Shown in pieces: positions 1-6,970 of a DNA stretch of 64,000 bases. Numbering within the stretch: position 1 is the first letter of the stretch; each line of letters opens with the position of its first letter. A model generated the notes under the pieces. It saw only the letters and a program-made list of their open reading frames with translations, searched no databases and was not told the origin of the DNA. The position numbers and the translations under genes are program-made. Source of the stretch: Defluviibacillus sp043739385 (GTDB taxonomy: Bacteria; Pseudomonadota; Gammaproteobacteria; Burkholderiales; Burkholderiaceae_C); contig JAYUED010000012.1 of assembly GCA_043739385.1 (NCBI GenBank), forward strand, positions 1-64,000. The letters are read 5' to 3'.

Positions 1-281
1 TGCTTGCGCGTCTTTTTGACGTTCAGATTGAGCTTCAAGTTGGCTTGTTTCATGGGCTGTATTTTCTCAGGCCGGGCTTACTGCAAGCACACAGGTGCCA
101 GAGTTATGCAGAGCTTCCTCAAGCCGCCATGCAACAAGTCACTCAGTCGGGCGGAGAAGTGTTGGGGGAACCAATGATGATTCCTGGCATCGGCCAGTAC
201 GTTTCCTTTATGGACACAGAGGGCAACCGCGTCAGCATGTTGCAGGCGCTGCCACGCGGCGCAGCAACCCAGCCCCAATAA
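1..281 (+). pseudogene. VOC (glyoxalase/bleomycin-resistance) family remnant, 5' end outside window
   Basis: The last ~55 residues, ending at the TAA at 279-281, have the look of the C-terminal half of a vicinal-oxygen-chelate protein: AAMQQV, then GGEVLGEPM, then YVSFMDTEGNRVSMLQ. Upstream the reading is broken. Frame 3 near position 3 gives LARLFDVQIELQ, which resembles the N-terminal helix of the fold. A GRAYCKHTGARV segment (about 70-105) that should precede the C-terminal half lies in frame 1 and would join it after a one-base change near 105. Residues normally found between these pieces also seem missing. I read this as a frameshifted, internally shortened pseudogene; a divergent intact gene starting at TTG 45 is the alternative. 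Function of the intact ancestor is unknown. It converges on gap. Confidence 0.45.
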
Positions 282-307
282 AAAACGCGCCTGAAGGCGC
301 GTTTTTT
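280..307. terminator. Bidirectional rho-independent terminator
   Basis: A perfect 12-bp stem (280-291 with 296-307) has a TGAA loop, with A-run on the left and T-run on the right. It therefore terminates in both directions, between the VOC remnant and the convergent gap gene. Confidence 0.85.
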
Positions 308-324
308 ATGAGGACAGGAACGAA

Positions 325-357
325 CTACTTCGGAATTACTTCAAAATTACTTCGCCA
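325..357. repeat. 11-bp tandem repeat spanning the gap stop codon
   Basis: Three imperfect 11-bp units (ctacttcggaa, ttacttcaaaa, ttacttcgcca) lie end to end. The gap stop codon (TTA on the + strand, 347-349) falls in the third unit, and near-copies follow it in the direction of transcription. Confidence 0.6.
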
Positions 358-1345
358 CCACACGCACCATCTCTAGGCACTTGTTCGAGTAACCCCACTC
401 GTTGTCATACCACGCCACGATCTTCACGAACGTGCTGTCCAGGGCGATGCTAGCATCAGCGTCAAAAATCGACGTGCGAGTGTCGCCACGGAAGTCCGTT
501 GCGACCACTTTGTCTTCGGTATAACCCAGCACGCCCTTGAGCGCGCCTTGGCTTTGCAGCTTCATTTCAGCGCAAATTTCTTTCAGCGTGGCTTCGCTGT
601 TCAGCTCACAGGTCAAGTCCACCACCGACACGTCTGATGTGGGCACACGAAAGCTCATACCCGTCAGCTTTTTGTTCAGTGCAGGAATCACCACGCCCAC
701 AGCCTTGGCAGCGCCGGTGCTGCTGGGGATGATGTTTTCCAGAATGCCACGGCCACCGCGCCAGTCTTTGTTGCTGGGGCCATCCACCGTTTTTTGGGTT
801 GCTGTGGCGGCGTGAACCGTCGTCATCAGTCCGCGCTTGATACCCCATTTGTCGTTCAACACCTTGGCAATCGGCGCCAAGCAGTTGGTGGTGCAAGAAG
901 CGTTGGAGACGATGGCCTCACCAGCGTAGGTGGTGTGGTTCACACCGTAAACAAACATGGGGGTGTCGTCTTTACTGGGCGCTGAAAGGATGACCTTTTT
1001 AGCACCGGCATCCACATGCTTTTGGGCAGTCACTTTGTCGAGGAACAAGCCGGTCGACTCAATGACCACCTCAGCACCCACATCGCCCCATTTCAAGTTC
1101 GATGGATCGCGCTCTTGGGTCAAACGGATTTTTTTGCCGTTGACGATCAAGGTATTGCCATCTACAGAAACTTCGCCCTTGAAGCGACCATGCACGCTGT
1201 CGTATTGCAGCATGTAGGCGAGGTACTCAGGCTCCAACAGATCGTTGATGGCAACGACTTCGATGTCACTGAAATTCTGAATCGCTGAGCGCAAGACATT
1301 GCGTCCAATGCGGCCAAAGCCGTTGATGCCGATTTTGATGGTCAT
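347..1345 (-). CDS. gap: Type I glyceraldehyde-3-phosphate dehydrogenase
   Basis: Cytosolic NAD(P)-dependent enzyme that converts glyceraldehyde 3-phosphate, phosphate and NAD to 1,3-bisphosphoglycerate in glycolysis and gluconeogenesis. The 332-residue length is normal. The N-terminal Rossmann motif INGFGRIGRNV and the catalytic cysteine motif SNASCTTNCLAP are intact, and the C-terminal WYDNEWGYSNK is typical. It lies 46 bases downstream of tkt on the same strand, an arrangement common in Comamonadaceae, so the two are probably co-transcribed. AGGAG-like sequence precedes the ATG. The 3' end abuts a strong bidirectional terminator. Confidence 0.97.
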   Translation of the reverse strand: MTIKIGINGFGRIGRNVLRSAIQNFSDIEVVAINDLLEPEYLAYMLQYDSVHGRFKGEVSVDGNTLIVNGKKIRLTQERDPSNLKWGDVGAEVVIESTGLFLDKVTAQKHVDAGAKKVILSAPSKDDTPMFVYGVNHTTYAGEAIVSNASCTTNCLAPIAKVLNDKWGIKRGLMTTVHAATATQKTVDGPSNKDWRGGRGILENIIPSSTGAAKAVGVVIPALNKKLTGMSFRVPTSDVSVVDLTCELNSEATLKEICAEMKLQSQGALKGVLGYTEDKVVATDFRGDTRTSIFDADASIALDSTFVKIVAWYDNEWGYSNKCLEMVRVVAK

Positions 1346-1391
1346 GTTTGAGTCTCCTGGAGGTAAAGAACGAACTTAAAACGAAGCATAC

Positions 1392-3476
1392 TTATTTGGC
1401 CAGCGCAGCTTGCACGGTCTCGGCCAAGTTCTCAAGCGTGAAGCCGAAGTGCTTAAACAGCTCGGGCGCAGGGGCAGATTCACCGTAGGTGTCGATGCCG
1501 ACGACCGCTGCACAGCCGTATTTCCACCAGCCACTGGTGACGCCCATTTCCACAGCGATGCGAGGCAGACCCTTGGGCAGCACAGCGGTTTTGTACTCGA
1601 CGCTTTGGGTATCAAATGTGGTGGTGCTCGGCATGGAGACTATACGGACAGCTATGTTTTTGCTAGCCAAAAGCGCCTGCGCCTTAACCGCCAGTTGCAC
1701 TTCAGAGCCTGTAGCGATGATGACGGCTTGAGCTTTGCGCTTGATGCCCACGTCGCTCGGCTCGCTGAGCACGTAAGCGCCCTTGTTGATCGCGTCCAAA
1801 CCGGAGGCATCAGGGGCGGCAACGGAATTTCCCTTGTTCAAGTAGGCGAGGTTTTGGCGGCTCAGCAACAACGCGGTGGGTTTACTTGTGTTTTGCAGGG
1901 CAACTGCCCAGGCAACGGTGGTTTCAGCGGTGTCAGCAGGTCGCCACACGTCCAAATTCGGGATCAAACGCAGGCTGGCAGCGTGTTCGATGCTCTGGTG
2001 GGTAGGGCCATCTTCGCCCAAGCCAATACTGTCGTGCGTAAACACGTGGATGACGCGGCGCTTCATCAGCGCGGCCATGCGGATGGCGTTACGCGAGTAG
2101 TCGCTGAACGTCAGGAACGTGCCACCGTAAGGGATGTAGCCACCGTGCAGGGCGACGCCGTTCATGATGGCTGCCATGCCGAATTCGCGCACGCCATAGT
2201 TGATGTGGCGGCCAATTTGGCCCTCTGCCGTGGTGACAACATCACCCACAGCATCCACGCGGAATGCGGGGGTGCTCTTGGTGTTGGTGAGGTTCGATCC
2301 GGTCAAGTCAGCGCTACCACCGAGCAACTCGGGCAGGGCAGCGGTGAGAGCTTCTAGCGCAAGCTGGCTGGCCTTGCGGCTGGCCACGGTTTCGCCCTTG
2401 GTGTGCGCTGCGATAACAGCATCGACCACGACTTGATTGAAGTCTTTAGGCAACTCGCCCTTCATGCGGCGCAGAAATTCCTTCGCTTCCTTGGGGAAAG
2501 CGGCTTTGTAGGCTGTGAATTTGGTGTTCCAAGCAGCTTCAGCAGCTTTGCCTTCAGTTTTGCAATCCCATGCAGCCACCACATCTTTGGGGATTTTGAA
2601 CGGCTCAGCCGTCCAGCCCAGAGACTCCCTCGTGAGCTTGATTTCTTCCGCACCGAGCGGCTCGCCGTGGGCTTTGGAGGTGTTAGCGCGGTTCGGGCTG
2701 CCCTTGCCAATGTGGGTTTTACAGATCACCAGCGTGGGCTTATCTGTGCTGATTTTGGCGCTGGTAAGCGCGGCGGAAACTGCGGCGGCGTCATGGCCGT
2801 CGATGGGGCCGATCACGTTCCAGCCGTAAGCCGTAAAGCGCTGGGCGGTGTTGTCGATGAACCAAGGGGTAACTTGGCCGTCAATCGAGATACCGTTGTC
2901 GTCGTACAGAGCGATCAGCTTGTTCAGCTTCCACGCGCCAGCGAGGGCGGCCGCTTCGTGGCTGATGCCTTCCATCAGGCACCCGTCGCCCATGAATACA
3001 TAGGTGTTGTGGTTAACGATGTCGAGCTTTTTGCCTTTGACGCTGCGGTTGAACTCTTTGGCCAGCAGCTTTTCAGCAAGGGCGAAGCCGACTGCGTTTG
3101 TCAGGCCTTGGCCTAAGGGGCCGGTGGTGGTTTCCACGCCAGGGGTCACGTCCACTTCGGGGTGACCGGGGGTTTTGCTGCCCATTTGGCGGAAGTTCTT
3201 CAACTCGGCCATCGGCAGCTTGTAGCCGGTGAGGTGCAGGAGCGCGTAAAGCAACATGGAGCCGTGGCCGTTGCTGAGCACAAAGCGGTCGCGGTCAGCC
3301 CACTGGGGGTTGGTGGGGGAATGCTTGAAGTGGCCTTGTACGGCGGACGGGCCCCACAAAGCGACGGCCATATCAGCCATGCCCATGGGCGCACCGGGGT
3401 GGCCGGAGTTGGCTTGTTGTACGGCGTCCATTGCCAACGCGCGAATCGCGTTGGCCATTGTTGTTGCTTCGACCAT
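1392..3476 (-). CDS. tkt: Transketolase
   Basis: Thiamine-diphosphate enzyme that transfers two-carbon ketol units between pentose-, tetrose- and hexose-phosphates in the non-oxidative pentose phosphate pathway or Calvin cycle. The 694 residues match the family. Visible marks are SGHPGAPMGMADMA near the N-terminus, the ThDP/Mg motif GDGCLMEGISHEAA, HDSIGLGEDGPTHQ in the pyrimidine-binding domain, and the C-terminal GIDTYGESAPAPELF. The ATG at 3476 is used; a second ATG at 3458 is possible and neither has a strong Shine-Dalgarno. First gene of a likely tkt-gap unit. No other Calvin-cycle gene lies nearby, so a pentose-phosphate role is the simple reading. Confidence 0.96.
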   Translation of the reverse strand: MVEATTMANAIRALAMDAVQQANSGHPGAPMGMADMAVALWGPSAVQGHFKHSPTNPQWADRDRFVLSNGHGSMLLYALLHLTGYKLPMAELKNFRQMGSKTPGHPEVDVTPGVETTTGPLGQGLTNAVGFALAEKLLAKEFNRSVKGKKLDIVNHNTYVFMGDGCLMEGISHEAAALAGAWKLNKLIALYDDNGISIDGQVTPWFIDNTAQRFTAYGWNVIGPIDGHDAAAVSAALTSAKISTDKPTLVICKTHIGKGSPNRANTSKAHGEPLGAEEIKLTRESLGWTAEPFKIPKDVVAAWDCKTEGKAAEAAWNTKFTAYKAAFPKEAKEFLRRMKGELPKDFNQVVVDAVIAAHTKGETVASRKASQLALEALTAALPELLGGSADLTGSNLTNTKSTPAFRVDAVGDVVTTAEGQIGRHINYGVREFGMAAIMNGVALHGGYIPYGGTFLTFSDYSRNAIRMAALMKRRVIHVFTHDSIGLGEDGPTHQSIEHAASLRLIPNLDVWRPADTAETTVAWAVALQNTSKPTALLLSRQNLAYLNKGNSVAAPDASGLDAINKGAYVLSEPSDVGIKRKAQAVIIATGSEVQLAVKAQALLASKNIAVRIVSMPSTTTFDTQSVEYKTAVLPKGLPRIAVEMGVTSGWWKYGCAAVVGIDTYGESAPAPELFKHFGFTLENLAETVQAALAK

Positions 3477-3716
3477 GAGAAAACTTTCGAGGGGAATCGG
3501 GAAAACCGGCGGCTTCGACTAAAGCGATGGTTTCGGGAAAACCCGAGATTTTACGAGGGTCTGATCCGTGACTCTATTTATCAAAGCAACGAACACGAAA
3601 CGAACCTGAAATTAGGGCTTAAAAAGACGTTGAAAAAGACGTTAAAACAACATTCGAAACGACATGCAAAAGGCCGTATCCAGCCGCCCTGTAAGAATGC
3701 TCTACAGTCTCGCACC
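3477..3716. other. tkt/speD divergent intergenic region with short direct repeats
   Basis: No gene. It holds two copies of tcgggaaaacc (about 3497-3507 and 3533-3543), the second forming a small hairpin (TCGGG/CCCGA), and a doubled aaaaagacgtt near 3620-3645. It must contain the divergent promoters of tkt and speD; I cannot assign -35/-10 boxes with confidence. Confidence 0.5.
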
Positions 3717-4085
3717 ATGCAAGGACTCCACCTCACCGCCGACCTCCACTGCTGCCAATGTGAGTCCGTGTGGTTCACACAGGCTGAGCGGTTGGGCGCG
3801 TTTTGCGTGGATGCGGTTCACGCTGCGGGCTTGCAGGTGGTGAACCAGGTTTTTCATACTTTTCCGCCTTCAGCCCATGGATTGGGTGGGGTTACAGCTA
3901 CTATTTTGTTAGCAGAATCCCACCTGTGCGTTCACACGTGGCCAGAGATTTCAGCAGTAACGCTGGACGTGTACGTGTGTAATTTTGGCGCGGACCACAG
4001 CGCGAAAGCACAGGCGCTGATGGACACGCTGGTGGCGCTGTTTGCGCCTACAGAGGTGAAATACAACCGGATTTTTCGAGGTTGA
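3717..4085 (+). CDS. speD: S-adenosylmethionine decarboxylase proenzyme (small prokaryotic class)
   Basis: Makes decarboxylated AdoMet, the aminopropyl donor for spermidine synthesis. At 122 residues it is the short class 1B type. The self-cleavage site is visible as ILLAESHLCVHTWPE, where the Ser after Glu becomes the pyruvoyl cofactor and the nearby His assists processing; DVYVCNFG supplies the conserved downstream Cys. The start is the ATG at 3717; the frame stays open further upstream across tkt, but that extension is antisense to tkt and has no family resemblance. Spermidine synthase (speE) is not in the window. Convergent with the Bug receptor gene. Confidence 0.88.
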   Translation: MQGLHLTADLHCCQCESVWFTQAERLGAFCVDAVHAAGLQVVNQVFHTFPPSAHGLGGVTATILLAESHLCVHTWPEISAVTLDVYVCNFGADHSAKAQALMDTLVALFAPTEVKYNRIFRG

Positions 4086-4129
4086 TCTGGCCCCGAAAAA
4101 ATCACAAATTACTCAGCGCACCAGATGCC

Positions 4130-4177
4130 GTGTTACTCGGCGTATTACTCAGCGTATTGCTCGCTGTATTACTCGGC
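4130..4177. repeat. Four 12-bp tandem units over the stop codon of the Bug receptor gene
   Basis: Units are gtgttactcggc, gtattactcagc, gtattgctcgct and gtattactcggc, with a diverged fifth copy at 4106-4117. Read on the minus strand, three of the four units carry an in-phase TAA, so the gene's stop codon (4169-4171) has been duplicated. Confidence 0.75.
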
Positions 4178-5197
4178 GCGAATGTCGTTCGCCTTGACCA
4201 CCTCGCCCCACAGCTTGTAATAGTGATGGGTCATCGCACTCAGCTGCTCGGGCGTGCCGCCGCCAGCTTCGTCGCCTCGGTCAGCCACACCTTTTTGCAC
4301 ATCAGGGTCTTTCATGGCGGCGTTCATTGCGGTATTGATTTTCTTCACCACGTCGGCGTTCATGCCGGGGGGACCGTACAAACCGATGAAGGAGATCACT
4401 TCAAAGTCTTTCAGACCGCTTTCTATGGCGGTGGGGATGTCCGGGAAAGCCGGTACGCGTTTGGCACCCGTCACCATCAAGGCCTTGAGCTGGCCGGATT
4501 TGATGAACGGTGCAATCACTGACATCGCGTCAAACATTCCGCTGACACGCCCGGCGATCAAGTCGGTCATCGCGGGGCTACTTCCCTTGTAAGGAATGTG
4601 GTTCATTTTGGGCTTGCCGATACGTTCGCGGAACAGCTCCATGGTGGTATGCGTCAAAGTGCCAGGGCCACCCGAGGCGTAGTCGATGCCCGCCTTGGAT
4701 GTGCTCTGCAACTTCACCCAAGTGATGTACTCGGCGAGATTTTTGGCGGGAACGGAGGTCGGCACGGCCAGCACCAGAGCGGATTGCAGCAGCAGGCCAA
4801 TCGACGTCAGCTTAAGCGGATCCACCATGGCAGTGTTGCGGTAGGTGTGCGGATTCAACGTCATGTTGCTGCCATTGCCCACGAGCAGCTTGTAGCCGTC
4901 TGGCGCAGACTTCAGCACATAGTCAGAGCCGATATTGCCGCTGACACCGGCCCGGTTGTCAATCACTACGCTCTGCCCCAGGGCGGTTTGCATGCCCTTG
5001 GTCAGCACACGACCAGCGAAATCGGTTTGCCCACCGGGCGGGTAACCCACCACCAAAGTGATGCCCTTGTCAGGCCACGCGGCTTGTGCCCATGCGGCGT
5101 GAGGCAGAGCGCCCGCCATGCTGGCCAACAAAGCGCCCAAGGCAGTGCGGCGTGACAAAGGAAATTCAGGAAGCGTGGAACTGTTTTTAGCAATCAT
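4169..5197 (-). CDS. Bug-family (TctC-like) periplasmic solute-binding protein
   Basis: Extracytoplasmic receptor of the tripartite tricarboxylate transporter type, 342 residues, normal length. The N-terminus has SRRTALGALLASMAGALP followed by AWA-QA, a Tat-like signal peptide with the twin arginines at about residues 16-17. The mature protein starts with WPDKGITLVVGYPPGGQTD, the usual Bug ligand-loop region. ATG at 5197 is preceded by GGAG. It lies 75 bases downstream of gntK on the same strand and behind the gluconate operators, so gluconate or a related sugar acid is a plausible ligand; this is inference. No TctA/TctB membrane genes are present here, so it would need partners encoded elsewhere or act as a sensor. 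Confidence 0.88.
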   Translation of the reverse strand: MIAKNSSTLPEFPLSRRTALGALLASMAGALPHAAWAQAAWPDKGITLVVGYPPGGQTDFAGRVLTKGMQTALGQSVVIDNRAGVSGNIGSDYVLKSAPDGYKLLVGNGSNMTLNPHTYRNTAMVDPLKLTSIGLLLQSALVLAVPTSVPAKNLAEYITWVKLQSTSKAGIDYASGGPGTLTHTTMELFRERIGKPKMNHIPYKGSSPAMTDLIAGRVSGMFDAMSVIAPFIKSGQLKALMVTGAKRVPAFPDIPTAIESGLKDFEVISFIGLYGPPGMNADVVKKINTAMNAAMKDPDVQKGVADRGDEAGGGTPEQLSAMTHHYYKLWGEVVKANDIRAE

Positions 5198-5233
5198 GGG
5201 GGGTCTCCAGGGGTAAAAAAGAAGGCGGGGAAA

Positions 5234-5259
5234 TTAGACGGGGCAGACGAGTTAGACGG
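5234..5259. repeat. Direct repeat just past the gntK stop codon
   Basis: ttagacgg occurs at 5234-5241 and 5252-5259, an 18-bp period with related cagacga sequence in between. It lies 14 bases past the gntK stop in the direction of transcription. Confidence 0.4.
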
Positions 5260-5272
5260 AACAAGCAAGACG

Positions 5273-5764
5273 TCAAGCTGAGCTAGAGTTGCGCAGCCAT
5301 GCCACGACCTGGTCCAGCGATTGCGCCGGCGCCAACGTAGCATCCACGCGAAGCACGCCCAGCTCACCAACTGGGGATTCGAGCGTGGCGAATTGACTGT
5401 CCACCAAGCTGGCAGAAAAGAAATGTGCAGATCGGGCTCTCACGCGGGCGACCGCTTCGTCGCGTGTCAATTCAAGGAACACAAAACGTAAATTCGGCGC
5501 GCTTGCCCGCAGCACATCACGGTAGCTGCGGCGCAGCGCAGAGCAAGTCAACACCAAACCCCTCGGCGCGGCGTGCAGCGCTTGCGCCAAATCAGCCAAC
5601 CAGCCAGCGCGGTCAGCGTCAGTCAGCGGTATGCCTTGACCCATTTTTTCGCGGTTGTAGGCGCTGTGGCGGTCATCACCTTCGATCAGCGCCATGCCTT
5701 GCGCATCAGCGATGGCTGCGGCCAGGCTTGACTTGCCGCAACCGGCTACGCCCATAATCACCAT
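5273..5764 (-). CDS. gntK: Gluconokinase
   Basis: Phosphorylates D-gluconate to 6-phosphogluconate with ATP, feeding the pentose-phosphate or Entner-Doudoroff route. About 163 residues, as for the family. The N-terminal MVIMGVAGCGKSS is the P-loop, EGDDRH follows as the substrate-binding acidic stretch, and CSALRRSYRDVLR is the gluconokinase signature. I chose the ATG at 5764 because it gives the standard N-terminus; a TTG at 5791 would add nine residues and would place the start inside one of the two operator palindromes. Divergent from the LacI-type regulator and followed by the Bug receptor. Confidence 0.92.
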   Translation of the reverse strand: MVIMGVAGCGKSSLAAAIADAQGMALIEGDDRHSAYNREKMGQGIPLTDADRAGWLADLAQALHAAPRGLVLTCSALRRSYRDVLRASAPNLRFVFLELTRDEAVARVRARSAHFFSASLVDSQFATLESPVGELGVLRVDATLAPAQSLDQVVAWLRNSSSA

Positions 5765-5780
5765 AGAATCGTTTATCAAA

Positions 5781-5794
5781 GGACAGCGCAATCC
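5781..5794. promoter_or_regulatory. Likely gluconate-repressor operator, imperfect copy
   Basis: GGACAGCGCAATCC is a near-palindrome with the central GCGC typical of LacI-family sites and matches the perfect copy 66 bases away at 11 of 14 positions. It sits immediately upstream of gntK. Confidence 0.6.
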
Positions 5795-5846
5795 AAGTAA
5801 ATTTTTAAGTTAATTACCGTTAATTTCTAATTAATATTATTTTTAT

Positions 5847-5860
5847 GGATAGCGCTATCC
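5847..5860. promoter_or_regulatory. Likely gluconate-repressor operator, perfect palindrome
   Basis: GGATAGCGCTATCC is a perfect 14-bp palindrome in an AT-rich divergent promoter region, 40 bases before the regulator gene. Two matching sites 66 bp apart (about six helical turns) would allow looping and joint control of gntK and the regulator. Confidence 0.75.
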
Positions 5861-5899
5861 TAATAAACTCATCAGCCTGCGTAATCAGTAATTACCCTT

Positions 5900-6937
5900 A
5901 TGTCGTTCAGTACACCGCTTCCCCCTGCGCGTTCGCGCGCCACAGGCCGCGTCACACTATCTGACGTGGCGCAGCTCGCCGGGGTCAGCCCGATTACCGT
6001 GTCGCGGGCGCTTCGGGGCGAGCGGGCTGTTGACCCGGACTTGATTGCCCGCGTGAAAGACGCCTCACTGAAACTCGGCTATGTGCCCGATCCTGCTGCC
6101 CGCGCGCTGGCCTCACGCCACGGCTCACATGTGGCGGTGCTGATCCCCATGCTCTCTAACGCGCTGTTTGTGGACTTGCTTGAAGCAGTGCAGCGCACCC
6201 TTCGCCCAGCGGGCTACCAGACGCTGATTGGCATCACCCATTACGATGCCAGCGAAGAAGAGCTGCTGCTGCGCGAGCAACTCCAGCACCGTCCTGCCGG
6301 CTTGCTGGTTACAGGTCTTGACCGCAGCGAGACGACCCGGGCGCTAATTGCAGGCAGCGGTGTGCCCTGCGTCCACCTGATGGAGCTGAGCGAGGATCCC
6401 AGCATCTACGCGGTAGGCCTGTCTCAAACCCTAGCAGCAGCAGCGCTGACCCAACATTTGCTCGCCCGTGGGCACCGCCGCATTGCCTTCGCCGCTGCTC
6501 AACTCGACCCCCGTACGCTCCAGCGCCGTGACGGCTGGCGCACGGAAATGGCTGCGCACGGTCTGCACGACTCGACACTGGAATGGCTGAACCCTGCGCC
6601 CTCGTCGCTGGCGATAGGCGGCCAAATGTTCGCGCAAATCATTGGTCAAACTCCCCCCGTGGATGCCATCTTTTTTTGCAATGACGACTTGGCGCAGGGC
6701 GCTCTGCTGGCAGCGCTGCGCCTAGGTGTAGCCGTACCGGGACGCGTGGCGATTGCTGGGTTCAACGACCTGACTGGCTCTGACCAGATGCTGCCCCCAC
6801 TGACCAGTGTGCGCACACCGCGCGCCGAGGTGGGAAAAGCAGCGGCGGGCATGCTGCTGGCGTTGATGCAAGGCAAACGACCCGACTGCGCCAGCATCGA
6901 TGTCGGCTTTGAGGTCATCGTGCGCGGCAGCACCTGA
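5900..6937 (+). CDS. gntR: LacI-family transcriptional regulator of gluconate use (GntR-type)
   Basis: 345 residues. The N-terminal helix-turn-helix TLSDVAQLAGVSPITVSRAL (about residues 19-38) and hinge helix PDPAARALAS are followed by a periplasmic-binding-protein-like effector domain starting HVAVLIPMLSNALF. Family knowledge: LacI-type GntR proteins repress gluconate genes and release DNA on binding gluconate. The assignment rests on divergence from gntK and on the paired operators between them; the effector is therefore inferred. No sequence oddity seen. Confidence 0.85.
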   Translation: MSFSTPLPPARSRATGRVTLSDVAQLAGVSPITVSRALRGERAVDPDLIARVKDASLKLGYVPDPAARALASRHGSHVAVLIPMLSNALFVDLLEAVQRTLRPAGYQTLIGITHYDASEEELLLREQLQHRPAGLLVTGLDRSETTRALIAGSGVPCVHLMELSEDPSIYAVGLSQTLAAAALTQHLLARGHRRIAFAAAQLDPRTLQRRDGWRTEMAAHGLHDSTLEWLNPAPSSLAIGGQMFAQIIGQTPPVDAIFFCNDDLAQGALLAALRLGVAVPGRVAIAGFNDLTGSDQMLPPLTSVRTPRAEVGKAAAGMLLALMQGKRPDCASIDVGFEVIVRGST

Positions 6938-6970
6938 ACACCCAACGCCACGAAAATTGGACAATGCTTG

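Noticed and set aside
1635..1680. Copy of the dispersed Comamonadaceae repeat within tkt
   Set aside because: Some words (agctat, gctagc, gcgcctgcgc) are shared but the order is wrong and the segment encodes normal transketolase sequence.
3162..3716. Open + strand frame running antisense to tkt into speD
   Set aside because: It has no family resemblance before the speD ATG at 3717 and lies opposite conserved tkt codons; the openness is a side effect of GC-rich coding sequence.
4106..4177. CRISPR-like array
   Set aside because: The 12-bp units are contiguous with no spacers and no cas genes are present; it is a simple tandem repeat.
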